This document shows, piece by piece, positions 1 through 8,200 of a stretch of 9,174 nucleotides of DNA. How positions within the stretch are numbered: position 1 is the stretch's first letter; each line of letters opens with the position of its first letter. The DNA lies in the NCBI GenBank assembly GCA_027623585.1, contig JAQBVK010000081.1, positions 1 to 9,174 on the forward strand, written 5' to 3'. The notes beneath the pieces were generated by a model. That model did no database searches, was not told the origin of the DNA, and saw only the letters and a list, made by a program, of their open reading frames with translations. Both the position numbers and the translations under genes were made by a program. Origin of the DNA: Planctomycetota bacterium (GTDB lineage: Bacteria; Planctomycetota; UBA1135).

Positions 1-1
1 G

Positions 2-1213
2 ACCGGGGTCGGCGCGAAGCTGCAGCGCGCTTGGCTCGAAGATTGCGTGGCCTATGGCCAGGAGGTGCGCCCCTACCTGCGTACGCGCATGCCCGGCTTC
101 GGCCCGGCCTTCGCCGAAGAGCTCGCCGAACTGCTCGCGCGCACGGACAGCTTGCCGCCGCTCGCACTGGCGCCGCTACCCGAGGATTCAAAACGAGCCG
201 AGGCCGTCATCGACCTGGGGCGGGAACTCGCGGGCGATCGAGGCATGAGCTGCATCAGTTGCCACGCTTTCGCCGGCGAACGCGTCGGCATGCTTTCGGG
301 CATCGACCTCGTCGCCACCACGGCGCAGCGCCTTCGCCGCGAGTGGTTCACGCACTTCCTGCACGCTCCGGCCCAATTCCGCTCTGGAACGCTGATGCCG
401 CAGTTCTTCGTGGACGGCGCATCGACGCGGCCCGAGCTCGGCGACGGCAGTCCGACGCAGCAGATCGACGCCCTGTGGCATTACCTCGCGCAAGGGCGCA
501 ACGTGCGCCCGCCCAGCGGCATGCGCCATGAGCCGATTCCGCTCGCGGTCGGCGACGAGGCGGTGATCCTGCGGCGCAGCGTGCAGAACACCGGCAAGCG
601 CGGCATCAGCGTCGGTTATCCGGGAGGCGTCAACTTGAGCTTCGACGCCGAGACGCTCGGCCTGAACCAGATCTGGTGGGGCGAGTTCGTCGATGCTGCT
701 GGCGTGTGGACGGGCCAGGGCAGCGGCCAAGCGCGGATTCTCGGCAAGGAGCGGGTGAGTCTGCCGAGCGGTCCGGCGTTCGCCGCGCTGCTGATGCCGA
801 CGGACCCTTGGCCCGCAGCTTCGCGCCGCGAACTTGGCCAACGCTTCCTCGGCTACGACCTCGACGCGGAGCAGCGGCCGAGCTTTCGCTACGTCTGCGC
901 GGACGTCACCATCACGGACACTCCGCGAGAAGTGCCGGTCGAGGGAAGTTCCCGCCCGCTCCTGCGCCGATCGCTGCACTTCGCCAGCGCCAGCGACGCG
1001 AAGCTGCACTTCCGTGCGGCGCTGGACGAGCGCGTCACGGACCTTGGAGAGGGCATCGTGCAAGTCGGCTCTTCGCTGCGCATCCATCTGCCAGCCTCCT
1101 CGTTCCAGATCCGTGGCGCCGGCGCGGAGCGCGAGTTGTTGGTCGAGATTCCGATCCAGCAGGGTCATGCCGATCTCGTGATCGATTACGCCTGGTCGGA
1201 GGAATCCCGATGA
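2..1213 (+). CDS. c-type cytochrome, 3' part (start outside window)
   Basis: The reading frame is open from the first complete codon at position 2, so the gene is cut by the left edge; 403 residues are visible. The GTG at 47 is an internal valine, not the start, because the residues before it (GVGAKLQRAWLED) fit the tail of a cytochrome c domain. That tail ends with the motif RTRMPGF, whose Met (codon 89-91) is the likely haem ligand. A second cytochrome domain follows, with the haem site CISCH at 251-265 and a probable axial Met in TLMPQF (395-397). From about position 535 a beta-rich region without Cys-x-x-Cys-His runs to the end; similar C-terminal domains follow cytochrome domains in planctomycete proteins, role unknown. 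The likely job is electron acceptance outside the cytoplasm. The TGA stop overlaps the ATG of the propeller gene, suggesting coupled translation and a shared electron-transfer role. The first haem Cys-x-x-Cys-His and the signal peptide should lie upstream of the window. Confidence 0.88.
   Translation, partial: TGVGAKLQRAWLEDCVAYGQEVRPYLRTRMPGFGPAFAEELAELLARTDSLPPLALAPLPEDSKRAEAVIDLGRELAGDRGMSCISCHAFAGERVGMLSGIDLVATTAQRLRREWFTHFLHAPAQFRSGTLMPQFFVDGASTRPELGDGSPTQQIDALWHYLAQGRNVRPPSGMRHEPIPLAVGDEAVILRRSVQNTGKRGISVGYPGGVNLSFDAETLGLNQIWWGEFVDAAGVWTGQGSGQARILGKERVSLPSGPAFAALLMPTDPWPAASRRELGQRFLGYDLDAEQRPSFRYVCADVTITDTPREVPVEGSSRPLLRRSLHFASASDAKLHFRAALDERVTDLGEGIVQVGSSLRIHLPASSFQIRGAGAERELLVEIPIQQGHADLVIDYAWSEESR
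1198..1203 (+). promoter_or_regulatory. Shine-Dalgarno site of the propeller gene
   Basis: GGAGGA lies inside the last codons of the cytochrome gene, with 6 nt before the ATG at 1210. It fixes the start of the downstream gene, which overlaps the upstream stop as ATGA, the usual arrangement for translational coupling. Confidence 0.75.
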
Positions 1214-2697
1214 AGCTTCCGTACGCTCGGCTCGCGCTGGCGCTCGCTCTGACGGCGGCGCCCGCATCCGCCCAGGAACTCGGCGACTCTTGGGGCACCG
1301 GCCGCGCCGAGGCGAACTACTACCGCATCGTGGACCTGCCGCTGCCGAACGATCTCGCCTTGGAGACCGGCAGCTTGTGTCCGCTCGCCGACGATCGGCT
1401 GGCAGTCGGCACGCGCCGCGGCGAGATCCTGATCCTGAGCGGCGCCTTCGACGCGGTGCCGGACCTGCGGGTGCAACGCTACGCCAGCGGCCTCGACGAG
1501 GTCTTCGGCCTGAGCAACCGCGACGGCGCCTTCTACGCCATGCAGCAATCCGAACTCACGCGCATCAGCGATCGCGACGGCGACGGACGCGCCGATCGCT
1601 TCGAAACGCTGAGCGACGTCTGGGGCTTCGAGAACTACCACGAGTTCGGCTGGAGTTCGCCGGTCACGGACAACGGCAGCGTCTTCGTCGTGCTCGGATT
1701 GTCGGACTCCTATCACTACAAGACCCCCTTCCGCGGCTGGGCGTTCGAGATCACGCGCGACGGGCGCTCGGTCCCGATCGCGAGCGGCATCCGCAGCGCC
1801 GGCGGCGTGGCGCCGAACGAACACGGCGTGATGTTCTATGCCGAGAGCCAGGGGCCGTGGAACGGTTCTTGCTCCTTGAAGCACCTGCGTCCGGGCGGCT
1901 TCATGGGCCACCCGATCAGCTTCCCAGCCTACGATCTGCCGCTCGCGGCCAACATGGGTCCGAAGCCGATCGAGCCGCGTAGCCCGTCGCGCATGCGCGA
2001 CGAGTGCGAACGCATCGAACAACTCGTCCCGCCCGCCGTGGTCTTCCCTTATCGCAAGATGGGCCAGTCGATCACCAGCTTCCGCGTCGACCACAGCGAT
2101 GGCCGCTTCGGGCCGTTCGAGGGACAGTTGTTCGTCGGCGAATTCAGCCTGAGCGTGGTCATGCGCGCCACCACCGAACTCATCGACGGCGTCTGGCAGG
2201 GCGCCTGCTACCCGTTCCGGGAGGGATTCGGCACCGGCATCCTCGCGCTCGAGTTCTCGCCCAAGGGCTACCTCGTCACCGGCGGCACCAATCGCGGCTG
2301 GCCGGTGCGCGGCAGCAAGCAGTTCGTGCTCGAGCGCCTGGAGTGGACCGGCAAGACGCCCTTCGAGATCGAGCGCATTCGAATCCGGCCCGACGGTTTC
2401 TTGCTCGACTTCACGAAGTCCGTCGATGCGACGAGCGCAGCGCAAACCGCGAATTACCGCATCGAGACCTTCACGCACATTTATCAGGAGCATTACGGGA
2501 GCCCCGAAGTCGACCAGACCACGCCGCGCATCGTCTCCGCCCAAGCGGCGCCGGACGGGCGCAGCGTTCGTCTCGTGGTCGATGGCGTGGTCCTCGGCCA
2601 CGTCCACGCCTTCGATCTCGCGGGCTTGAAGTCGATGGACGGCGCAGACCTGCTACACACCAAGGCCTACTACACCGTCAACCGGATTCCGAATTAG
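1210..2697 (+). CDS. Secreted beta-propeller, dehydrogenase-like protein
   Basis: A 495-residue protein. Residues 1-21 form a Sec signal peptide (hydrophobic run LALALALTAAP, cleavage expected after ASA). The region from about 35 to 380 resembles the six-bladed propeller of planctomycete and verrucomicrobial membrane-bound dehydrogenase-like proteins related to soluble glucose/sorbosone dehydrogenases. Visible signs are repeated short blades with closing phrases such as GEILIL and GQLFVGEF, and a calcium-loop-like DRDGDGRAD at 121-129. The last 100 residues (about 395-495) look like a small beta-sandwich ending in YYTVNRIPN, an ending I recall from such proteins. There is no Cys-x-x-Cys-His, although related proteins often carry a fused haem domain; here the haems are encoded by the upstream gene, overlapping by 4 nt. 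The start is set by a strong ribosome site and the signal peptide. Substrate and cofactor (PQQ or none) cannot be read from the sequence; a sugar-type substrate is inferred from the ThuA neighbour. Confidence 0.85.
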   Translation: MKLPYARLALALALTAAPASAQELGDSWGTGRAEANYYRIVDLPLPNDLALETGSLCPLADDRLAVGTRRGEILILSGAFDAVPDLRVQRYASGLDEVFGLSNRDGAFYAMQQSELTRISDRDGDGRADRFETLSDVWGFENYHEFGWSSPVTDNGSVFVVLGLSDSYHYKTPFRGWAFEITRDGRSVPIASGIRSAGGVAPNEHGVMFYAESQGPWNGSCSLKHLRPGGFMGHPISFPAYDLPLAANMGPKPIEPRSPSRMRDECERIEQLVPPAVVFPYRKMGQSITSFRVDHSDGRFGPFEGQLFVGEFSLSVVMRATTELIDGVWQGACYPFREGFGTGILALEFSPKGYLVTGGTNRGWPVRGSKQFVLERLEWTGKTPFEIERIRIRPDGFLLDFTKSVDATSAAQTANYRIETFTHIYQEHYGSPEVDQTTPRIVSAQAAPDGRSVRLVVDGVVLGHVHAFDLAGLKSMDGADLLHTKAYYTVNRIPN

Positions 2698-2699
2698 CC

Positions 2700-3728
2700 A
2701 TGCGGACTGCCGCGCTCGCCATTTTTTCACTGTCCTTCCTCCTCGGTTGCTCTGCGGAGCGCCCGCACCCGGTCCCCGAGAGCCCGAAGTGGTTGACCTA
2801 CCCGGGTGAGGACGGTCCAGGCCGCGGCAAGCACATCGTGCTGATCGCCGCGGAACAGGAGTATCGGAGCGAGCAGTCGCTCCCGATGCTGGCGCGCATC
2901 CTCTCCGCGCGGCACGGCTTCGACTGCACCGTGCTGTTCGCGCTGAACGCGGACGGCATGGTGGATCCCGCCATGAAGACGCGGGCCGAAGACGCGAGCG
3001 TGGTCCACGACATCCCGGGGCTGGAGCACCTGCGCTCGGCGGATCTGGTGATCTTCTCTCATCGATTCATCACTTTGCCCGAGGCGCAAATGAGTTTCGT
3101 GATCGAGTATCTGGACTCGGGCAAACCGATCTTCGGCATTCGGACCGCCAACCACGGCTTCCTCGGTCCGTTCCCCTACCAGGTCGACGGCAAGGCCGTG
3201 CGATTCGGCGAGGACGTGCTCGGCGGCACCTTTCTCGGGCACCACGGCAATTGGCACGCCGACTCGACGCGCGGCATCCTGGTCCCAGAGCAGCGCGCGC
3301 ACCCGATTCTCACCGGCATCGACGACGTCTGGGGACCGTCCGACGTCTACCGGACCTATCCCGAAGGCGGCAGCCTGCCCGCGGGTTGCACGGCGCTCGT
3401 GTTCGGCCAGCCGCTCCTCGGCCGGCAGCACGACGACGCGCCGAATCCGGAGAAAGAGCCGCTGCCCGTGGCGTGGACGAAGACCTGGACCGGCGCGACG
3501 GGCAAGACTGCGCGCGTGTTCCACCTGACCATGGGCAGCGGGACCGACTTCCAGAGCGCGGGGCTGCGGCGCCTGACGATCAATGCGGCCTACTGGTGCT
3601 TGGGGATCGAGGATCGAATCTCGGCGACGAGCAGCGTCGAATTCGTCGGCGCCTACGCGCCGCTCGACACGGGATTCGACTACGCCAGGCTGGGCGTCGT
3701 ACCGAAGCCGCCGGCGGCGTATCGCTAG
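2700..3728 (+). CDS. ThuA-domain lipoprotein
   Basis: A 342-residue protein. The N-terminus is a lipoprotein signal with lipobox LLGC, Cys17 being the expected lipidation site, so the protein should be membrane-anchored outside the cytoplasm. From about residue 44 (KHIVLIA) to 302 it matches the ThuA-like fold (PF06283), a class I glutamine-amidotransferase-like alpha/beta fold. Recognisable parts are ADLVIFSHRF at 114-123, GIRTANHGF at 146-154 in the position of the nucleophile elbow but with no Cys there, GNWHADSTRG, and HPILTGIDDVWGPSDVYRT at 201-219. ThuA of rhizobia takes part in trehalose use through 3-keto intermediates, but many members are uncharacterised. The ATG comes 2 nt after the propeller stop with no clear Shine-Dalgarno site, so translation is probably coupled to the gene before it. 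A role on a sugar oxidised by the propeller protein is inference. The tail after 302 is short and looks family-specific. Confidence 0.87.
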   Translation: MRTAALAIFSLSFLLGCSAERPHPVPESPKWLTYPGEDGPGRGKHIVLIAAEQEYRSEQSLPMLARILSARHGFDCTVLFALNADGMVDPAMKTRAEDASVVHDIPGLEHLRSADLVIFSHRFITLPEAQMSFVIEYLDSGKPIFGIRTANHGFLGPFPYQVDGKAVRFGEDVLGGTFLGHHGNWHADSTRGILVPEQRAHPILTGIDDVWGPSDVYRTYPEGGSLPAGCTALVFGQPLLGRQHDDAPNPEKEPLPVAWTKTWTGATGKTARVFHLTMGSGTDFQSAGLRRLTINAAYWCLGIEDRISATSSVEFVGAYAPLDTGFDYARLGVVPKPPAAYR

Positions 3729-3761
3729 CGGACCGGCTGCAGCGCGAAGCGGCGCCGGGGT

Positions 3762-5189
3762 TTAAGCGAAGAAGCCCTCGAGCGGGCCCTCGCTATCGGC
3801 GAAGGACTCGGCTTCGACGCCGAGCGCGTGCAGCATGCTCAAGAGCAGGTTCGCGAAGGGTAGGTCGTCTTCGCCGATGCGGCGCCTCACGTCCTGCACC
3901 TGCGCGCCGGAGAGCGCGTCGTTCTGGCTCTCGAGCAGCGCGGTGCGGCTGAAGCGGGTGTGGTGGCCGAGGCGCACTCCCATCGCGCGGCCGCCGGCGA
4001 GCAGCGTCGGGTAGTTGCGCGCGTTGTGCGTGGTCGTGCAGGCACTGCCGTAGAGCACCATGGTGCTGTCGAGCAGCGGGCCGTGCTCGTCGTGCGTCTC
4101 CGCAAGCCGCTTCAGCAAGTGAGAGAAGTTCTGCGCGTACCAGCGGTCGTAGGGCCCCCACTGATCCCAGTGCCCTTCATGCGTGTCGTGACTGATCGTG
4201 TGGTGTCCACGCTCCACGCCGACCGCCAGACGCGGCCAGTTTTCGCCGACGCCCATCGCGTCCTCGCGCGCGAGCATGTAGGTCATCACGCGCGTGAGAT
4301 CGAGTTGCAGGCCGAGCACCATCAGGTCGTACATCGCGCGCAGGTAGCCGGCGGGATCGGCCGCCGCGGCGGCGTCGAAGGCGACGTGACTGGCGTCGAA
4401 CTCGGGCAGCGGGGTGTCCAGCCAAGCCTCGTTGCGGCGAATCTGATCCTCCAACTCGGAGATTGAGCTCATCAACTCTTCGAGTTTGCGCCGGTCGTTC
4501 ACGCCGAGGCGCAACTCCAGGCTCTTGGCTTCTTCGCGCATCAGGTCCACGACCTTCTTGCCTTCGTGGATCGACTTGCGGCGTTCCTCAGTCGTGGCGC
4601 CGCCACCGGGCGCGAAGGAGCGCTCGAAGATCGCGCGCTGCCGGTGCTCGGAGGGAAGCGGCCGGCCTTGACCGTCAAAGGAGAGCGTGGAGACGCGCGA
4701 CTTGTAACCAACGCCACCGTCGGAACTGAACACGAAGGACGGGAAGCGGGTGTGTTTCTTCAACTCCTGCGCCGCGACTTGATCCACCGAGATCAGGTTC
4801 TGGTAGAGGCCGCCGCGTAGGTCGCCGGAGGTCAGCCAGGTGTCGCCGGCGAGGTGACCGAGGAGTTCGCGGCTCTTCGGATGGCTCAAGCCGCCGTAGA
4901 TCGCGATGTCCTCGCGGAAGGGCTCGAGCGGTTCGAGCACTTTGGTGAAACGAAAGTCCCGGCCCTCGCCTTCGGGGAACCAGCGCCACTGCCGATTCTG
5001 CACGTCGTTCTCCTCGGGCAAGCTGCAGCCGTTCGGGAAGTACACGAACAGCGCGCGGCGCGGCGGCGGCACGGGTGTGCGCAGCAGGCGCGTGGCCGGC
5101 TCCATCGCTTCGAGGTACGGGAGCGAGCAAACCACTCCCATGCCGCGGAGGAAACTGCGGCGGTCGAGATGCCAAGACTTGCGCGCCAT
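3762..5189 (-). CDS. DUF1552 (HXXSHH) protein, Tat-exported
   Basis: A 475-residue protein. The N-terminus has a twin-arginine motif, DRRSFLRGMG at 9-18, followed by a short hydrophobic stretch, as is usual for this family (PF07586), so Tat export of a folded protein is likely. Family landmarks are RALFVYFPNG at 45-54, a charged helical middle with coiled-coil character at about 200-255, GLQLDLTRVMTYMLARE at 293-309, and STMVLYGSA near 375-383. The family is named for an HXXSHH motif; here it reads HTISHD at 330-335, the last His being Asp. The function of the family is unknown; a distant link to the phosphatase/sulfatase-like fold is a possibility I cannot test here. It starts 19 nt after the stop of the DUF1592-family cytochrome gene, a pairing common in Planctomycetota, so the two are probably one operon. 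I chose the ATG at 5189 because the Tat signal begins there; the ribosome site is weak (GGA), and the TTG at 5240 would overlap the upstream gene. Confidence 0.92.
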   Translation of the reverse strand: MARKSWHLDRRSFLRGMGVVCSLPYLEAMEPATRLLRTPVPPPRRALFVYFPNGCSLPEENDVQNRQWRWFPEGEGRDFRFTKVLEPLEPFREDIAIYGGLSHPKSRELLGHLAGDTWLTSGDLRGGLYQNLISVDQVAAQELKKHTRFPSFVFSSDGGVGYKSRVSTLSFDGQGRPLPSEHRQRAIFERSFAPGGGATTEERRKSIHEGKKVVDLMREEAKSLELRLGVNDRRKLEELMSSISELEDQIRRNEAWLDTPLPEFDASHVAFDAAAAADPAGYLRAMYDLMVLGLQLDLTRVMTYMLAREDAMGVGENWPRLAVGVERGHHTISHDTHEGHWDQWGPYDRWYAQNFSHLLKRLAETHDEHGPLLDSTMVLYGSACTTTHNARNYPTLLAGGRAMGVRLGHHTRFSRTALLESQNDALSGAQVQDVRRRIGEDDLPFANLLLSMLHALGVEAESFADSEGPLEGFFA

Positions 5190-5208
5190 GACGATTCCAG
5201 GATACCCG

Positions 5209-8200
5209 CTAGCGGTCCCGGAAGGACGGAGACTGCACAATCTCGCGCACCGCTGCGCGGAGCGAGCCGCCGACGGCCTCGACGCGCGCGGCGATCGCGG
5301 CCAGTTCGGCCTCGTCGGCGAAATCCGTGTCGCGTCCCAGCGCGTAGGCGAACAGATGCTCGATCACCGAGGCCGCCAGCTGGTCAGGGACTTGCTCCAA
5401 CATGTAGGCGCGCAGCCCGTCGGCGCCGTCCACCAAAGTCCCGTCGGGCAGCACGGAGCTGGCGTCCACCGGCCGGCCCTTGCGCATGCTCTCGAGCAGA
5501 CCCACCGCGTTGTAGCCCTCGAGCGCGATGCCGTAGGGATCGAAACTCGCGTGACAGTCGAGGCAGGAAGGATTGTCGCGATGCTGCTCCAGGCGTTCCT
5601 TCAGCGTCAACTTCTCGAAGTTCGGAACGGTCGGATCCAGGGCGGGCACGTTCGGCGGCGGCGGCTTCGGCGCCTGCCCGAGCAACTTCTCCTTCACCCA
5701 CACCGCGCGCTTGATCGGGTGGGGCTCCTCGCCGTCGCTGTGCCCGGCCAAGAAAGCGCCTTGCCCGATCAGACCGCCGCGCCCGCTCCCCGGCGGCAGC
5801 GCCACCGGCCGGAACGCGATACCTTCCACGCCGTCGATGCCGTAGAACTCGGCGAGGTTTTGGTTGAGCATCGCGAAGTCGGAGTCCACCAGCGTGCCGA
5901 TCGGCAGATCTTCGCGCAGCACGTGAGCGACGAAGCGCCAGGTCTCTTCGACGAGATCCTGCTTCACGAAGCGCGTGAAGTCCGGGAAGCGGTTCGGATT
6001 GATGGTGATGCTTTCCAGCCGGTCCATGCGCAGCCACTCGCGTGAGAAGGCGCGAACGAAGGCCTCGCTGCGCGGATCGTCGAGCAGGCGCGCGGTCTGC
6101 GCGTCGAGTTCCTCGCGCAGACGACCGGCGCGCGCCAAGGCCGCGAGTTCGACGTCGGGCGGCGCGTTCCACAGGAAGTAGGCCAGGCGCGCGGCCAGCA
6201 CGTCTTCATCGATGCGGCCGGCATCGTCGTGCGTGTCGTCGGGTTCGACCAGGAACAGGAAACTCGGCGAGCAAAGCGCCGCCACCAGAGCCTCGCGCAC
6301 GCTGTGCTCGAAAAGCGCGTAGTCCGCGCGGCCGGAGCGCCAATAACTCAGATAGCGCTCAACTTCGACGGCCTCGACCGGACGGCGAAAGGCGCGCGGC
6401 AGGAAGCGCTGCAAGATCTCGCGCGTGTAAGCCTCCTCGTCATCGCGGTTCGGCGAGTCATGGAAAATGCGCGCGCGCGAAGCGGGCGGCCAGACCGAGA
6501 AATAAGGTGCTTCGAACTCGAGAGATTCGATCAGCAGCGGCGGACCCGGCTCATCACTCTGCTTGACGAGGTGATCGTTCCACACGCCCAGCACCATGAT
6601 GCCGGAAAGTTCCTCGCGGTCGCCGGTGTCGGGTTCGGGGATCGGCAGGTTCTCGAGGCGGCCGTGGAACTCGTAGGTCGCGATCGCGCCGAGCGGCGCC
6701 TCCACGGTGCGCGGCGCGTCGAAGCTGGCGTAGTCCATGCCGTCGTCGGTGCGCGTGCCGATGAAGGCGCGCAGCGCCGGGAACTCGGCGGACTGCTCGG
6801 CCGCTGCTTGGGCTTCGAGCCGCGCGACCAGCGGATGCCCGGTTGGAAGCGGTGTCAGCACCAAGTGGCTGAAGCCGACGAAGAAGGGTCCGCCGAGAGT
6901 GATCGTGCGGCGGCCGCCGTTCAGGAAGCCGGCGCCGAGCGGCGTCACCGTGTGCCCGCGCGCGATCGCCTCTTCTCCGCACTGCGGGCGCAGATCGAGG
7001 CGCAGGCCGTCCACCGACCAGCGCACCGAGCCCATCGCGTTCGGCGGCATCGCCGGATGCACGAGGTCGAACTGCCAGTAGCCGGCCGGGATTTCGACCG
7101 CAAGGTGCGCGCGGCTCTCGGCCGGGAAGTTCTCGGCGCGCAGCACTCCTTCTTTGAAGCGCAGGTTCTGCAGCGCGGTGGCGCGTTCGGCGAGCAGCAC
7201 ACGGGCGCCCGGCGGCGTGTTCACGGTGTAGGGCGCGGGCTCGTACACCGTGCCGTCGTGGACGAGCCGGTGATAACTTCCGAAGCCGCCTTGGTCGTTG
7301 ACGATCTTGAACACCAGGTCGTTGCGCCCGGCCGCGAGAGGCACGCTCACGAAGTCTTGATCCGGCGCCACCCCGCGCTGCACGTCGCGCTCGAGTACCG
7401 CTTCGCCGTTCACCCAGATCCAACACGCGTCGTCGCTGCCGACCGCGATCTCCATGCTGCGGGGGCTGGGCGCGATGATCGTGCGCGCGAGGATCACGAC
7501 GCCGCGATCGAGTTCGTACTGCTGCACTTCCCCGTCGATCTCGCCGGCGAGCCGCCAGTGAGTGACGCCGTCGCGCAGCGGCGCGTCGAAGTCGACGAAG
7601 GGCGCCTCCACGTACACGGTGCTGCGCGCTTCGGCGCTGGTGGCGGTGGGAATCGGTCCGGCCAGGAACCAGGGACCGAGTTCGGTCGGCTCCAGGTCGA
7701 GCGCTTCGGCCGTGCTCGGCGCGCCGCCGGGCTCGCGCGCAGTGACGCCGATGCGCGGCTGCGGATCGTCCAAGCCAACCAGCAGTTCCTTGCGATTCGC
7801 CACCAAGTAACCGCGCGAAGCGCGCACGCGCAGAACGAAGTCGCCGCGCTGCGGGAACACGCGCTGCATCTCGAGCTTCAAGTTCGGAGAGGGCCCCTGC
7901 CATGCGCCGGGCGCCACTTCCTTGTGCGGCAGCGCGCCGTAGAGGAGCACACCCTCCGGCACGACGTGGAAGCGATCCTGCGAGGAGCCGCGCAGCCCGA
8001 CGGTGACCTTGCGCTGCACGCGCTCGATCTCGGCGCGCGCGGCGGCGTCGGCGGCTTCGAGCGGACGGCCGTCCACGTCGCGCACTTCCACGCGGAAGTC
8101 CTCGGGATCGAGCGGTACGGCCTGATAGCCCCCGGTGCGCGCGCCGACGTGGCCGACGCCGGCGCCGGCGCCGAGACGCACGAAGTAACGCGACGGTTCC

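Noticed and set aside
188..1267. 359-residue - strand frame opposite the partial cytochrome
   Set aside because: The + strand frame carries CISCH and cytochrome Met motifs; the reverse frame shows only composition bias.
1186..2607. 473-residue open frame on the - strand opposite the propeller gene
   Set aside because: It is a mirror of a gene with signal peptide, ribosome site and recognisable fold; the product has no recognisable domain and biased composition.
3733..3758. Possible terminator hairpin in the convergent gap (CCGGC and GCCGG arms)
   Set aside because: Only 5 bp of stem with a 16-nt loop and three T residues after it; not convincing in DNA this rich in G+C.
5190..5240. Upstream TTG start for the DUF1552 gene
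   Set aside because: It would overlap the preceding gene by 32 nt and put 17 unrelated residues before the Tat signal, which begins right at the ATG at 5189.
4906..6045. 379-residue + strand frame across the DUF1552/DUF1592-family junction
   Set aside because: It spans two real genes in antisense, with no family resemblance and no ribosome site that stands out.
6554..7903. 449-residue - strand frame within the large cytochrome gene
   Set aside because: Same strand but another frame; Arg/Ala-rich shadow with no motif.
8157..8171. GGCGCC-rich short repeat
   Set aside because: It encodes the Gly-Ala run GAGAGVG in the large protein and needs no other explanation.
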